64,000 bases of DNA from Malaya genurostris. Its lineage: Eukaryota; Arthropoda; Insecta; Diptera; Culicidae. Positions within the stretch are counted from its first letter, which is position 1. Each line of letters begins with the position of its first letter. This document shows positions 27,501 through 34,986 of the stretch, one piece after another. Made by a program: the position numbers and the translations under genes. Below the pieces are notes generated by a model, which saw only the letters and a program-made list of their open reading frames with translations, had not been told where the DNA came from and did no database searches. Location: NCBI RefSeq assembly GCF_030247185.1, contig NC_080571.1, positions 70,780,172-70,844,171 of the forward strand, given 5' to 3'.

Positions 27501-30500
27501 GTTACTCGACTCCGGTTATACCCGTTCTGGAAGTACCGGAAATTGTGTAACAGAGGTATTTTGGCAACTTCATATAATTTGGTCCACCTAATAAACTTTA
27601 TAGATTTAATCGATGTAAAGTAACCCACGTTGCATCAATTTGAAGCTAATCACATTAAATTACCTATTGTGGCAGGGTTTTTCGAAGATATTACAACATT
27701 TGATGGATTTTTTTTACAAAGTGGGCCAAAATAAAATCAATCCTAAGGTGGGCCAAAATACCTCTGTTACCCTAGTGGTCACAAAACTCTAAAACGAAAT
27801 TCACTCAATTTTCTCAGAGATGATTTGATCGATTTTCTCAAACTTAGGCTCAAATGAAAGGTGATTGCCGATAATTTGCCAGAAGCTGCTCGATACTTAT
27901 CTATATTGTATACAACGTTTTCAATCCGGTAGAAGATGCTACAAGAACTTGTGTCTCTTAATGCATGAACCGTGAGAGAATTTTTCTACATTTCTTCGCT
28001 CACGTCCCTTAAAAAAAATTACAGTCTGATAATGATCGGTGCTGTGTGGACTCTACCAAGAGAGAATCGCAAGTTGACAATTATCGCAGAAAATCGAATC
28101 GATGATTCGACTTGATGATTCTGATACTAGGTTGCAATATTTCAAAACCCTTTGTGGAGCATTCACATACATTTTCATAGACACAACTTATACAAAGGTT
28201 ATATGCACATAGTTAGAATAAGTGGCAATAGTAAAATGATTCTATCGCAATTATCAACTGCCCGTATAGAATCGGATCGCGAAACGAGAATAAGCGACCG
28301 TTTGTTGCTTCAGAAAGAATCCCCACAGCCGCATGCTAATCTTTGATTCTCAGACAGGTCATCGAGAGAAATTCGCTCTCGTACAGGTGTCCATTCTATG
28401 TTAAATGAACCATGCCGGTTTTTTGTTGCTGCGATGATATCCGTCTTTCTTTGATGGCACTGATTGAATCGTGTGAAGAGTTGCTAGAGAGCGTTCTTTG
28501 ATACGATAAATGCCATCCTTGCCTATAGTCTCATATGCTGCTGTTGACTTTCATCCGGGTCCAACTTCCGGTTCGGTAGCTATATAGTAAAGTGTGTTTA
28601 AAATTACAAACCGTCATTTAGTCATAACTGTTAATAAATTGAAAAGGTTATGTTAGTTTATACCCAAAGAAAGAAACTCAGTTTTATTCAAGTTTGAAAA
28701 AAAAACTATGGACTGAATCTTCTAGAGTTATTTTTGAAAAAATAAGGAATACTAGAAAGGATTCATTCATTCATTCATTACACCACTAGGTGGATTAAAA
28801 AAGGCTTTTATATGTATTATTATAGTAGTGTTAGAAGTGAATTCTTTTGATTCCTCGTACTAAAGATTGTCTGGTTTTGGGTATTTAGATCAGAAACCCG
28901 ATGGGTTAGGGTTTGAAAATAAATGTTTTGTCGGATTCGGATCGGGTAGGGATAAAGATTTTTTATTTTCGATCGAGTACGGGTTGGGTTCGGGTTTAAA
29001 AAAATGCATACAGTTCTTGTAATAGATTGTTTTCAACTAATGTTATTGAAGTATTGAAACGTTGGATACCTTTTTCGTATGCCATTTCAATTTAGCAGCT
29101 TACTTTTATTATAGCATAAGGAAAACAAAAAATCCAGAATAAATTTTCTTCTAATATCTGCATATATTATTTATACAACTAAAAGGTGCTTCGCTTGGTA
29201 ATGGGACCATAATAAAAGCTTCGCTTATTACGTTATAACAATATTAAATATATACAGCGCATACTCACAGTTACTAATAGGCACTGAAATATGCACTGTT
29301 TTGTTTATATTTCTTACTAATTCATTGCATGCTACACCAAACTTTCTATTTTTCAACGGTTACTTGCGATACGTGTGAGTAGCCCATCGACTAACCCCTC
29401 GGACTTTGAGAGTGCACCCTTTCACCAAAGGTACTACCGATCTATGTTCTCTGCTAATACCACCGAAAAACCACCCGTTATCAGTTAGTAAATTTATCTT
29501 TGTTTTTTTTTCTTCTCTATCTTTTCGTTTCCTTCATGGTGGGATACGCCGTCGCGATCATCGTCTTCACACCCCACACACCCACGCACATACAAACACA
29601 CACACGCGTGTCATCAAATGCCGCAAACTCTATCCTAACACGACGACACATCCGGTGTGTTGTACTGTTGTTTTGGCCAATAAATTTCTTATCGAAAATT
29701 TTAAACAATAAAATGTAGGTGTTAGCATGCTATCGCTTAGAACGATTCAGAGCTTCACCACGCTCGATACCAGCACGTCATTAGCGACCAGCCTTAACTC
29801 ACTCGTAATAATCGATGCGTTCGATGAAAATTGTGATAACATGATCGAGGAAATTACTAGACTTTAGGAATGTAGCGCTAGCATGGCATCGATTTTTTTT
29901 AAAACATTATTAATTCATTGTAAGTTGTACTGCTTAAGGTAGAAACTATGTAGAATCGTTAAAATAATATACACAGAACAAACATTGATATTTCGTACAA
30001 CAATTGTATTGTTATTGACTGTTAGTATTGCTTTTTGCTCGGGTCCATCATCGAAGTTACTTTGGATTTGGAAACAAATCTAGTAACCATTGCTCCTTTG
30101 GCAGTTGAGTGGAAGTGGTGGAAAAAATTTCATTCATTTTCGGCCCGTCATTTGAACCAGATCGGTTTTGCATCGTCCGCGGAAGCACTCTAGGCAAGAT
30201 GTACAAAATTTTAAGTGGAGCAGCTAAAGGTGTCTCGACATTGAAACCATTGGAAGCGGCTGGGAAGCTAACGAAAAATCGTCCATATTCCTCGTCGTGT
30301 AAAAAGCGTGGCGATGAAGGATTGACGGATTTCAGCACCCGAAAAGATTGCACACAGAAAGCTTGCATGGATCGAGCACTGCGAAAACCGGACGTCGAAG
30401 AACCACCGTGCGAGAAAGCTGCCAGTCCGAAAACGTGGCGTACCTGTCCTCAACCTCCGAAGCCGAAGGAGTTTTCATGTGACGATACTCTACAGCAGAG

Positions 30501-31674
30501 AGTACCTCGGCGTCAGAAACGAGCCGTGGCCTCCAGGCCGGCTTGCTCGAAGCCAGCCCCTAGCGTAGAAGCGTTGGAGTGTGTCAAGGTGAAGCAGGAT
30601 CTGTGCCCTCGTATCGGCACACCATGCTGTGTCAAGTTCAAATTTCCACCAAAGTGTCCACCCAAGAAAGTTGTGCGCGATTGCGAGAGGATAAGACCAC
30701 CGATTGCATCGTTTTCGGAATGCTATAAGAATCCATTTCCACCACAGCCTCGTTCGGAGTGCACCTGCCTGACGACGCCTAAAATTTGCATGTGATGGAC
30801 CCGAGCAGGCAGCATTCGATGAGGAATTATAACCAATCAAAAAGAATCCCTCCTATATAACGGTGATCTTGATTCCCTGATATTAAACTAGGCACCAGTT
30901 TGTTTCTTCTGCCTATCCATTCCAAACGAACAAACCCCGTTCTCCTGAACCTGCTTCACCATCAAGAACCATATTGAAATCCTAAGTTTTAGTGCGTAAT
31001 TATCCAGTTTAGCCGTTTGAGTAGGTAGTTGAGGAAAAGTACATATTTTGCTACTTTTTATTGAAAAAAAATTGCGATGTAGGTACAAATAGCTGATGAA
31101 TATTGGAATGTTGCATTTTCGACAGAATACAAATTTTGAATGACGCATGAATTTTGTTTTTCGTTTACTGGTATTTTTCACTTCCGAAAAGTCCTTTGTT
31201 AAAGATTTGATCAGTTATTGCACGAGGCATGCTTCCGTTGTCGTTGTTTTCACCGAAGGTAAGCTAGATTCTGCGCAGCAGAGCAGAACGTTTAATTATG
31301 AACGTCACAATGTATCCACTTTCCACTTAACAGATTACGACGATGGAAGTATAACGAAACACTCGCTAACCGGAACATCGGTCACATCAACCAACGATGT
31401 CAGCATAACATCGTACGAGCGTACCTGTGATATCTTCCGGATGCCACACAATGGCAGTAACGCAGTTCCGGGCGTTGGATTGGACGATAGTATAAGTGTA
31501 ATATCGACGCAGCTAACGTTGGACCGGATAGATTCTCCTCCGTTACAGGCAAAGGAACGATCCAGCGACGAGATTATAGTCATTGCGGTGTCGAACGGTC
31601 ATGTCAACGGAACAACGGTTTTGGATGACGAAGATGAAGATGACGAAGTTACCGAGAAACAGATTTCCGTCTGA
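8740..31674 (+). CDS. RN-tre: TBC-domain Rab GTPase-activating protein, RN-tre / USP6NL type
   Basis: Join 8740-9588, 18905-19225, 19295-19463 and 31334-31674. This gives 1680 nt and 559 aa with all junctions in frame. The N-terminus (residues 1-60, with RYDRGRKNVDIDAWDD and a DRYGFLHPE block) is diagnostic of the RN-tre/USP6NL group. The TBC domain runs from about residue 107 (KGIPDRLR) to about 310. It has both catalytic fingers: IxxDxxR (I152, D155, R158) and YxQ (Y193-C194-Q195), so the GAP should be active. The family accelerates GTP hydrolysis by endocytic and Golgi Rabs (Rab5, Rab41/43 types) and, in mammals, affects EGF-receptor uptake. The tail after residue 390 is acidic, Ser/Thr-rich and probably disordered. 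The USP6NL C-terminal extension known in mammals is absent or replaced. Introns 1 (9.3 kb) and 3 (11.9 kb) are packed with repeats. A skipped symmetrical exon in intron 3 cannot be excluded. Confidence 0.93.
9589..10490 (+). other. RN-tre intron 1, proximal part
   Basis: AT-rich intron sequence. I see no gene, no structured repeat and no transposon ends in this stretch. Confidence 0.5.
10500..11500 (-). repeat. Dispersed repeat family D, copy 1
   Basis: On the minus strand this matches 13050-13970: both carry a 'cgttcgaga(a/t)aaatg(c/t)tccgaac' block, a 'cttctgaacgtcagaaat' block and a 'gtctgacactacccatc' block. It has a short run of 'gttccagttccag' near 11370-11390 that is expanded in the 59-kb copy. 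Two minus-strand frames (10733-10491 and 11490-11158) lie in it. The first begins with an acidic, Ser/Asn-rich stretch but has no recognised domain. Probably part of a decayed retroelement. Confidence 0.45.
11500..12010. repeat. Diverged direct duplication
   Basis: Two units share 'taaa(t/c)tttgaaaaggtgcccca' followed by 'gtaaag' and 'ttcac' (about 11598-11645 and 11730-11775). Between and around them I see nothing else that can be named. Confidence 0.35.
12020..13005 (-). mobile_element. Gag-only retroelement, copy 2
   Basis: The minus-strand gag-like frame runs from about 13000 to 12298 with one frame shift near 12600. It shares an N-terminal block (NSICIDFKR-KVRP), a VYIMFKRE block, a VRVH-LPPQ block and the CCHC knuckle CQFCEQPAHYGKPC with the 39-41 kb copy. 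After a Ser/Thr/Asn-rich tail and a stop, the 3' region carries 'gaccacgtaaagcttgaagg' and 'ggcctgaataaaaa', then A-rich sequence. The 5' side begins within gag, so this copy is 5' truncated. It lies in RN-tre intron 1 in antisense orientation. No reverse transcriptase is present. Confidence 0.65.
13050..13970 (+). repeat. Dispersed repeat family D, copy 2, with a TATA-box promoter-like segment
   Basis: Shares long blocks with 58740-60130: 'cttaatc(g/a)tgaatatctcg', 'gcttg(g/c)ctttttcg', 'gacgacg.ttttgag', and 'gtcagttttattcgtattca' near the end. A GCGTATAAAAGGGGA box at 13367-13381 followed by pyrimidine-rich sequence resembles an RNA polymerase II core promoter. There is no ORF of note. It may be the 5' region or a solo terminal repeat of a retroelement. 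Confidence 0.5.
14098..15010 (+). mobile_element. mariner-type element with CCTTATGAT ends, 913 bp, deleted
   Basis: Inverted ends (CCTTATGATAAAAAACGAACCGG at the left, its imperfect complement at the right) are flanked by TA at 14096-14097 and 15011-15012. The body encodes a decayed mariner transposase. The full-length class is about 1.3 kb, so roughly 400 bp are missing. It lies within RN-tre intron 1. Confidence 0.85.
14291..14904 (+). pseudogene. mariner transposase remnant
   Basis: Starts MGENLEQRACIKFCVANGLK. An N-terminal helix-turn-helix block is followed by an in-frame jump from the SLDHDQ region to an FIDIRGVVYYEW block. Frame changes follow, then TVNKEYYLAVLRRLREAI, and finally YSPDMAPCDFFLFPRLK and the C-terminus ending KRWHA. 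The first catalytic Asp region is deleted and the reading frame breaks near 14545 and 14680. Inactive. Confidence 0.8.
15013..15300 (-). pseudogene. Second mariner transposase fragment
   Basis: The minus strand carries a scrambled piece that includes an LIQDNAPAHKN block, the second catalytic Asp motif of mariners, followed by a decayed downstream part. It abuts the TA of the preceding element. No terminal repeats were found. Confidence 0.5.
15420..15775. repeat. ACCCGA/TCGGGT-rich interspersed repeat
   Basis: Repeated words 'cccgaccgg', 'acccgaa' and 'gaacccgac' fill the stretch. A related, opposite-orientation piece ('gggtttgaaaataaatg', 'tcgggtaggg') lies at 28870-29015. No coding content. 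Probably a decayed MITE; ends not defined. Confidence 0.4.
16124..16432. mobile_element. hAT-type MITE, 309 bp, with 8-bp duplication GTCGTAGA
   Basis: Inverted ends CAGAGTTGCCAGGTTA and, reversed, CAGCGTTGCCAGGTTG. Both flanks carry the identical 8-bp word GTCGTAGA (16116-16123 and 16433-16440). Eight-base duplications and CAG termini are typical of the hAT superfamily. The interior is built of 'atctggcaa' and 'aaaatctg' words and is non-coding. Confidence 0.85.
16440..18480 (+). other. RN-tre intron 1, distal part
   Basis: No gene is supported. Frames of 60-105 codons on both strands have no recognisable domain and lack gene-like base composition. No inverted ends or poly(A) tails were found. 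Confidence 0.4.
18485..18590 (+). repeat. tRNA-derived SINE, 3' part
   Basis: The words 'ctgtacactaagaatcggct', 'tctgttgaaacag' and 'ggaatgtaatgccaagactt' match the 3' two thirds of the SINE at 46729-46935. The tRNA-like head is missing, so this copy is 5' truncated. Confidence 0.75.
18905..19225 (+). CDS. RN-tre: RN-tre coding exon 2 (residues 284-390)
   Basis: A CAG acceptor at 18902-18904 and the donor AAG|GTAAG at 19226 bound 107 whole codons. It starts IPFSLCLRVWDIYMLFGERV, the C-terminal helices of the TBC domain. It continues into a helical segment and a Pro-rich end (LPTPPPSEFPKYPFG). The fit with exon 1 (...WFFVIFIER|IPFSLCLR) reproduces the usual TBC sequence across this point. Confidence 0.93.
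19295..19463 (+). CDS. RN-tre: RN-tre coding exon 3 (residues 391-446)
   Basis: It follows a 69-nt intron (acceptor TTAG at 19291-19294) and ends in phase 1 before GTACGT at 19464. It encodes IGHRNEKFTEKETELQQTV and then a strongly acidic, Glu/Asp/Gln-rich tract, probably disordered. The frame is fixed by the phase-0 exit of exon 2 and by absence of stops. Confidence 0.82.
19464..20450 (+). other. RN-tre intron 3, first part
   Basis: No gene, transposon end or strong repeat recognised. Short frames on both strands have no support. Confidence 0.4.
20456..21183. mobile_element. Possible TTAA-flanked MITE, 728 bp
   Basis: TTAA occurs directly at both edges (20452-20455 and 21184-21187). The edges are weakly inverted (GGGGGGAGTGAGG at the left; CCCTTACCCGTCCC at the right). 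Non-coding, with a G9 run at 20911-20919. The match between the ends is short, so this is tentative. Confidence 0.3.
21918..22600 (+). repeat. Repeat family A, near-complete copy
   Basis: The start 'cctgttttaatacacctagt' is followed by 'ggtgtaatgatgcctttctc'. The end is 'tatatgagaaaggcaaaa', inverted to the 'tgcctttctcatat' of the start. Between them lie two 'ccggaa.cgga.gtcggatcc' blocks, a (CA)n tract at 22470-22490 and the box 'gactgagtcgaatggtatatg' (one base variant). The same architecture is seen in other copies. Non-coding. Confidence 0.65.
22610..22790 (+). repeat. Repeat family B fragment
   Basis: The words 'tttcaagatcgaaaattttc' and 'ccgccgggtag' occur here, at 23640-23760 and at 54590-54720. 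It is interrupted on the right by a mariner. Confidence 0.55.
22792..23610 (-). mobile_element. mariner element of a second family, deleted
   Basis: The element's 3' end (left edge here) carries 'gatcaataagtcccgagac', a typical mariner terminal word. The opposite terminal repeat is not found, so the right edge is approximate. It contains a transposase pseudogene on the minus strand and sits inside RN-tre intron 3. Confidence 0.7.
22849..23523 (-). pseudogene. mariner transposase remnant
   Basis: Starts MEKTEFRVLIKHCFLMGK. The paired helix-turn-helix region is intact through WVPRLLSMEQ, then jumps into NAPCRKSMKMAKLNELDFDL, so the first catalytic Asp and the following 100 or so residues are deleted. 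A frame change near 23045 leads to the C-terminal part with a FAD(L)KKML block, ending GDYVDE. Not functional. Confidence 0.82.
23630..24115 (+). repeat. Repeat family B, copy
   Basis: Shares 'gatttcggaaatttcatg', 'cttaaacttttgaacaatag' and 'gaggtgatcccaca' with 54590-55270. It ends with 'gaaaattggcccgaagggct', similar to the 'cggccctccgggcc' of family A. Non-coding. Confidence 0.55.
24134..27302. mobile_element. Large hAT-like non-autonomous element, about 3.2 kb
   Basis: Inverted ends CAGGGTGGCAAGT (24134) and ACTTGCCACCCTG (27302), each followed inward by 'cgggaa' and 'aaccgggaaa' words. CAGGG termini fit hAT, but the flanking 8-mers do not match, so age or recombination has removed the duplication. 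No transposase is recognisable. A family A repeat (about 25490-26500) is nested inside. Confidence 0.5.
25490..26500 (+). repeat. Repeat family A with (CA)n tract, nested
   Basis: Three successive 'cc(g)gaac.ggaagtc(g)gatcc' blocks with 'gggaccataagactttt' between them end in a (CA)n tract at about 26436-26480. No coding content. Confidence 0.6.
27330..27870 (+). repeat. Repeat family A fragments
   Basis: Recognised by 'agagatggcttgaccgattt', 'ctccggttatacccg' and 'caaatgaaaggtgat'. The stretch also holds two copies of 'tgggccaaaataa' (27723 and 27752). Non-coding. Confidence 0.45.
27880..30100 (+). other. RN-tre intron 3, distal part
   Basis: Mostly unassigned. It contains a family A scrap near 28555-28620, a 'caccactaggtggatt' end at 28780, and a TCGGGT-rich repeat at 28870-29015. 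A (CA)-rich stretch at 29570-29605 follows a short frame with no domain. No exon joining the flanking RN-tre exons is evident. Confidence 0.4.
30199..30795 (+). CDS. Cys/Pro-rich protein nested in RN-tre intron 3
   Basis: An intronless frame of 198 codons from the ATG at 30199 (context GCAAGATGT). A longer frame begins at 30109, but the 30199 start gives an N-terminus like a mitochondrial presequence: MYKILSGAAKGVSTLKPLEA, basic and free of acidic residues apart from its last Glu, then KNRPYSSS. The mature part has 17 Cys, many Pro and Lys, and CC, CxC and PPKCPPKK motifs. It has no membrane segment. Base composition is clearly coding compared with the intron. This pattern recalls the testis-expressed Cys-rich DUF1431-type proteins of Drosophila, but I cannot verify that. 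It lies in the same orientation as its host gene. An ATTAAA at 30881-30886 may be its poly(A) signal. Function unknown; a sperm-related or mitochondrial role is only a guess. Confidence 0.75.
   Translation: MYKILSGAAKGVSTLKPLEAAGKLTKNRPYSSSCKKRGDEGLTDFSTRKDCTQKACMDRALRKPDVEEPPCEKAASPKTWRTCPQPPKPKEFSCDDTLQQRVPRRQKRAVASRPACSKPAPSVEALECVKVKQDLCPRIGTPCCVKFKFPPKCPPKKVVRDCERIRPPIASFSECYKNPFPPQPRSECTCLTTPKICM
31334..31674 (+). CDS. RN-tre: RN-tre last coding exon (residues 447-559)
   Basis: Acceptor AACAG at 31329-31333. The first two bases complete the split codon from exon 3 (g|at, Asp), giving DYDDGSITKHSL. Entry phase, exit phase and composition all agree with a direct join to exon 3. It encodes a Ser/Thr/Asp-rich tail with a run DDEDEDDE near the end and stops at 31672-31674. 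The reading frame is open upstream to 31147, but that part is AT-rich intron. Confidence 0.85.
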
Positions 31675-31839
31675 ATTTGCCTTGTGATACGTGAAATCGT
31701 TCTGACAAGACCGAAGGTGACAATCAGCCGTCCAGCCGATGATGTACCGAATTAACTGCCAACATAAGAGCCTCATTTTGAGCGAGTAACTAGCGGATCC
31801 TATAGACACTGATTGTCAGTGTTATCATCAATCAATAGC

Positions 31840-31845
31840 AATAAA
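31840..31845 (+). terminator. Polyadenylation signal of RN-tre
   Basis: AATAAA 166 nt after the stop codon, in a 3' UTR-like stretch followed by a GAAA-rich run (31866-31883). Confidence 0.6.
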
Positions 31846-31899
31846 ACTACACATTCTTAAAAGATAGAAAGAAAGAAAGAAAAACTGCGTCGAAGATTT

Positions 31900-32800
31900 T
31901 TTTAAATCTAATATATCGGTGTTGCTCATGTAACTATTACTTTTTTCTTGTAGAACGTAACTATGGAGGATTTTCTGTAACAGAAATGAAAAGTAATGAA
32001 GATAAAGTGTAAGTGTTTTGTTTTGGTTAGAACTGTATTGTGGTTTGTACTTTGCTATACTAAAGTGAGATAATATATTCGTTTATTGAACTAAGACTTA
32101 CTTAGGGTGAACTTGTATACCGTCACAGGCAGGAGGAATATCAACAATAAGAACATTATGGCTCAGATGACATGTTCCTAGATTCATCGGAAATTTTGCC
32201 TTGTCGTGTTGTGGATTTTTAGATTTTTTTCTAAAAAGCACATCACTTCAAACTCTGGAGTAACTAAGCCTAATAAACTCATTTCATTATGTCACCATAT
32301 CATCTTTTTCCTCGCAATCCTTCTCATTGTTTCATAAACCTGCTAAACCCGCACAATCCTTTTTGAACTACCGCAAGTAAAGTCTTGGCATTACATTCCT
32401 TTTGTGGAATTTGGCCTTTCTAACCTATAGTCCATTTATAGTCCAACGGACTTTCAGTTAACTGGACTACAAGCGAAAACGTCACTGTGTGGCTACGTCG
32501 AGTTATTAAAAAAAAACAAATTATTCCTTTCTCGCGAAATATTCGAATTTTCTCCACACTAACACGATACAACGTACTCACTCATTGTGAACTTCAGAAA
32601 TATGGAATCACCATTTTCAGAATATCTTAGATTTCATTTACGACTTTGATGCTTTCTCTGGATGCAAAAAATGTATGCGATTACTCGCGATCGGTAAAGT
32701 GGAATGATATGATTTTTTTTAACACAGAGGTCAGAAGTGTCCTTGATGCAATGCGAGAATGAATCAGCTGACTATTGTTTACAATTCGATCTCAGCATTT
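31900..32800. other. Intergenic, with SINE scrap
   Basis: No gene seen. At 32378-32425 the words 'aagtcttggcattacattcc' and 'gtggaatttggcctttct' are a reverse-orientation fragment of the SINE described at 46729-46935. Confidence 0.55.
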
Positions 32801-32805
32801 TTCCA

Positions 32806-33475
32806 AAATGAGTACCGCTAACGCTTCGCGCTTCGAAGCAGTTTTTTGTGCTCGCACCCGAAAGGTCCCAAATTGACCCAAGCTGTCGCGGCGAAATACA
32901 TGCAAAAGTCGAAACAGTTTGTGAGTAAGTGGGTTAATCATTTTGAAAAGGTGAAAAATGTTGACAACTTTCCAAATCACGACTCTGTCGGTGTATTGTC
33001 GGAAAAAGACGACGGAGTGATGTGTGACCTGTTTTTAAAGAATCCGACACTAACTTTACGCGAAGATGCTTCAAAAGTGACCAAAAAAGGTTTAAATATA
33101 TCGTACGGAACTGTTTTTTTTTTTTTTTTCAATAGTATAATATATATTTTCAGGCACACTGCTTAAGCTCTAAGATGCCAAGGGTATTTCCTAATCTTAA
33201 TTAACGACTAACTTAAAACTAGAATAGTATCATTAGATTATGTCGTCTAGAATTTTTGAAAAAAGCTTTTAGCTGGTATTCGGCAGGTGTCGTACGGAAC
33301 TGTTCGCAGACATTTGATCGCAAATAATTTGAAATTTGCAAAAACCCGATGTTGAGTGAAAAACATGTACAAAAATGTCTTGAATGGGCAAAAGAGCAAA
33401 ATTTGGTCATGACCTTGGATTGGCCCTCTCAGTCACCCGATGCCAATCCAATTGATAACGTTTGGGCTCAAACGA
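32806..33475 (+). pseudogene. Tc1-like transposase remnant
   Basis: A + strand reading in several frames gives the N-terminal DNA-binding part (KLTQAVAAKYMQKSKQFVSKW, then KNVDNFPNHDSVGVLSEKDD). A gap and a foreign insertion follow (33115-33290), then the C-terminal catalytic block HVQKCLEWAKEQN and DWPSQSPDANPIDNVWA, typical of Tc1-type elements. The middle, with the first catalytic Asp, is missing. Dead copy. Confidence 0.75.
33115..33290 (-). mobile_element. Short poly(A)-tailed retroposon with 15-bp target duplication
   Basis: It begins on + with a T17-type run (poly(A) tail on the minus strand) and ends at 'caggtg'. Flanks carry the identical word TCGTACGGAACTGTT (33100-33114 and 33291-33305). 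The 176-bp body is unique within this window. A poly(A) tail and a long duplication show L1-like target-primed insertion of a SINE or a 5'-truncated LINE end. Confidence 0.85.
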
Positions 33476-33755
33476 ATTTTTATGACTGCTCTCTGTTGTT
33501 TACACTCTTATCTAACCACTTGTGCAGTTGTTTATTCGTTTTCATTAGTTTGTTCCGAAATGCGTGGACTTTCAGCAGAACAACGTCGAAAAATTGTGTA
33601 CAAATGGTGCACAGAACGCGGACTGTCACTGGGAAAAATAGCAAAAATGGAAAGAGTAAGTGAAAAAGCCGTGCGAAATGCAATCAGGAAGAAGAATAAA
33701 CAACTGCACAAGTGGTTAGAGAAGAGTGTGAACAACAGGACGCAGCCATGAAAAT
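33476..33755 (+). mobile_element. Tc1-like deletion derivative with about 65-bp inverted ends
   Basis: The left arm ('tgactgctctctgttgttta' through 'caactgcacaag' in complement) and the right arm ('aataaacaactgcacaagtg' through 'aacaggacgcagccatg') are inverted copies. The interior frame (33560-33690) starts MRGLSAEQRRKIVYKWCTER and reads as the first helix-turn-helix of a Tc1-type transposase before running into the right arm. It is therefore a self-derived MITE of about 280 bp. Confidence 0.75.
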
Positions 33756-34700
33756 TGAATGAACCATTGCGAAATGGCAGCGGTTTTTGGTTGCGCGCAA
33801 ACTTTCTGGGACAGTCTTTAAAGCTTACGTGAATTGACCAAACGTCAAACAAGATACGTGAATTTCCGATGTAAAAAAAAAGATTTTGAAAATGACGAAC
33901 AGTCGGTTCTTAAAGTGTAGGGAAATGTCGTCAGAGTTGGCCCACTGTCTAGGTTGGGTCATTGCTTTTTCTTTCATATCACACGTGCTGCCATCGGTGT
34001 TATATCATGGAAGTAGTATTCTCAATGAAGGCAAACTTTTCAGTGCACTGTTTGTCACGAAGAATGTTTTGTGAAAGTTTTGTGCATTTGCCTTGTTTTT
34101 GGCATCCTAAAAGTCCGTGCCTTTTGAAAAATGAAGAAGTTACAGATAAAACAATTTACAGATATATTCGAAATTTCAAGTTCTCCTTGAAAGATAATCA
34201 TTTAAACAGTAGAATATTATTCTACAGGTTAAAGGCAATAATTTTGTTCATGATATCCTTTCTTCTAAAAGCAGCTGTTCTTGAGATACTTGGATATTTA
34301 ATTATAACACCATTTTTTATATTTCCATGAATTGTTTATTTGCTTGCTATAACGACAATTATTACATGTACATGAATAATTCTCAACTATATTTATTTAT
34401 CTCCAAAAAAATTACTTAACTGTGCGTAAAACCGATAATAGGGAAAATCAAGTGAAGTGATTTTGACAGAGAAGTCAAAGTGAAAGTGGAAGTGAGAACG
34501 GTAATAAGGGCAGCCATGTCTGTACTAACGTGCCGAAAGAAACGAAACTGTTTGAAGTTTTTTTTTTCGAGTCTTCACGGTAACGAAGGGGTCTAACCTA
34601 ATCAATGAACCAGAATACGATGGTCAAATCCCCCGCCACGAAGGTAATTCTCAACAGTATAAACTTTTTTATCTAATCATCATACACGCATTCAAAGAAA
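33756..34700. other. Intergenic
   Basis: AT-rich; I see no gene or recognisable element. A TTTAAT at 34704-34709 (ATTAAA on the minus strand) just beyond may be the poly(A) signal of the EFHC gene. Confidence 0.45.
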
Positions 34701-34772
34701 TAATTTAATTGCATTAGTTTAAAAGCATACAAAAAATCTCAAATTTCATTATTTCGTCTAATCTGAGCTCAA

Positions 34773-34986
34773 TCAAGAAGTTTGATCGGTTAGTTTACTT
34801 TCCAGATCAATACTACGCAGCAGTTTATCCCAGTCGATGATATTTCCACTGATTCGATAAGGTGTAAAATAACAGACGTCATGTTTTACATTCAGTGGCT
34901 GCAGAGGTTTGCAAGGAATCTGTACCGGATCCAGAATGGCCAGGAAATCCTTCACCTCCACATCACCTCGTTCATTACGGTTTAGG
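34773..34986 (-). CDS. EFHC2: EFHC exon 6 (last)
   Basis: Acceptor CTTACAG ends at 34987. The first base completes an Ile codon split with exon 5. It encodes the end of the degenerate EF-hand region and a 50-residue tail, with stop at 34775-34773. Intron 5 (34987-35047) is 61 nt. Confidence 0.92.

Noticed and set aside
29406..29718. Possible secreted or membrane protein at 29.4-29.7 kb
   Set aside because: The frames are driven by a (CA)-rich stretch and lack domain, splice support or coding bias.
30109..30198. Longer start of the Cys-rich protein
   Set aside because: The extra 30 residues lower the coding quality and bury the presequence-like MYKILSGAAKG; the ATG at 30199 fits better.
31147..31333. 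Coding sequence upstream of the last RN-tre exon
   Set aside because: The frame is open but AT-rich and ends at a good acceptor whose phase matches exon 3 exactly.
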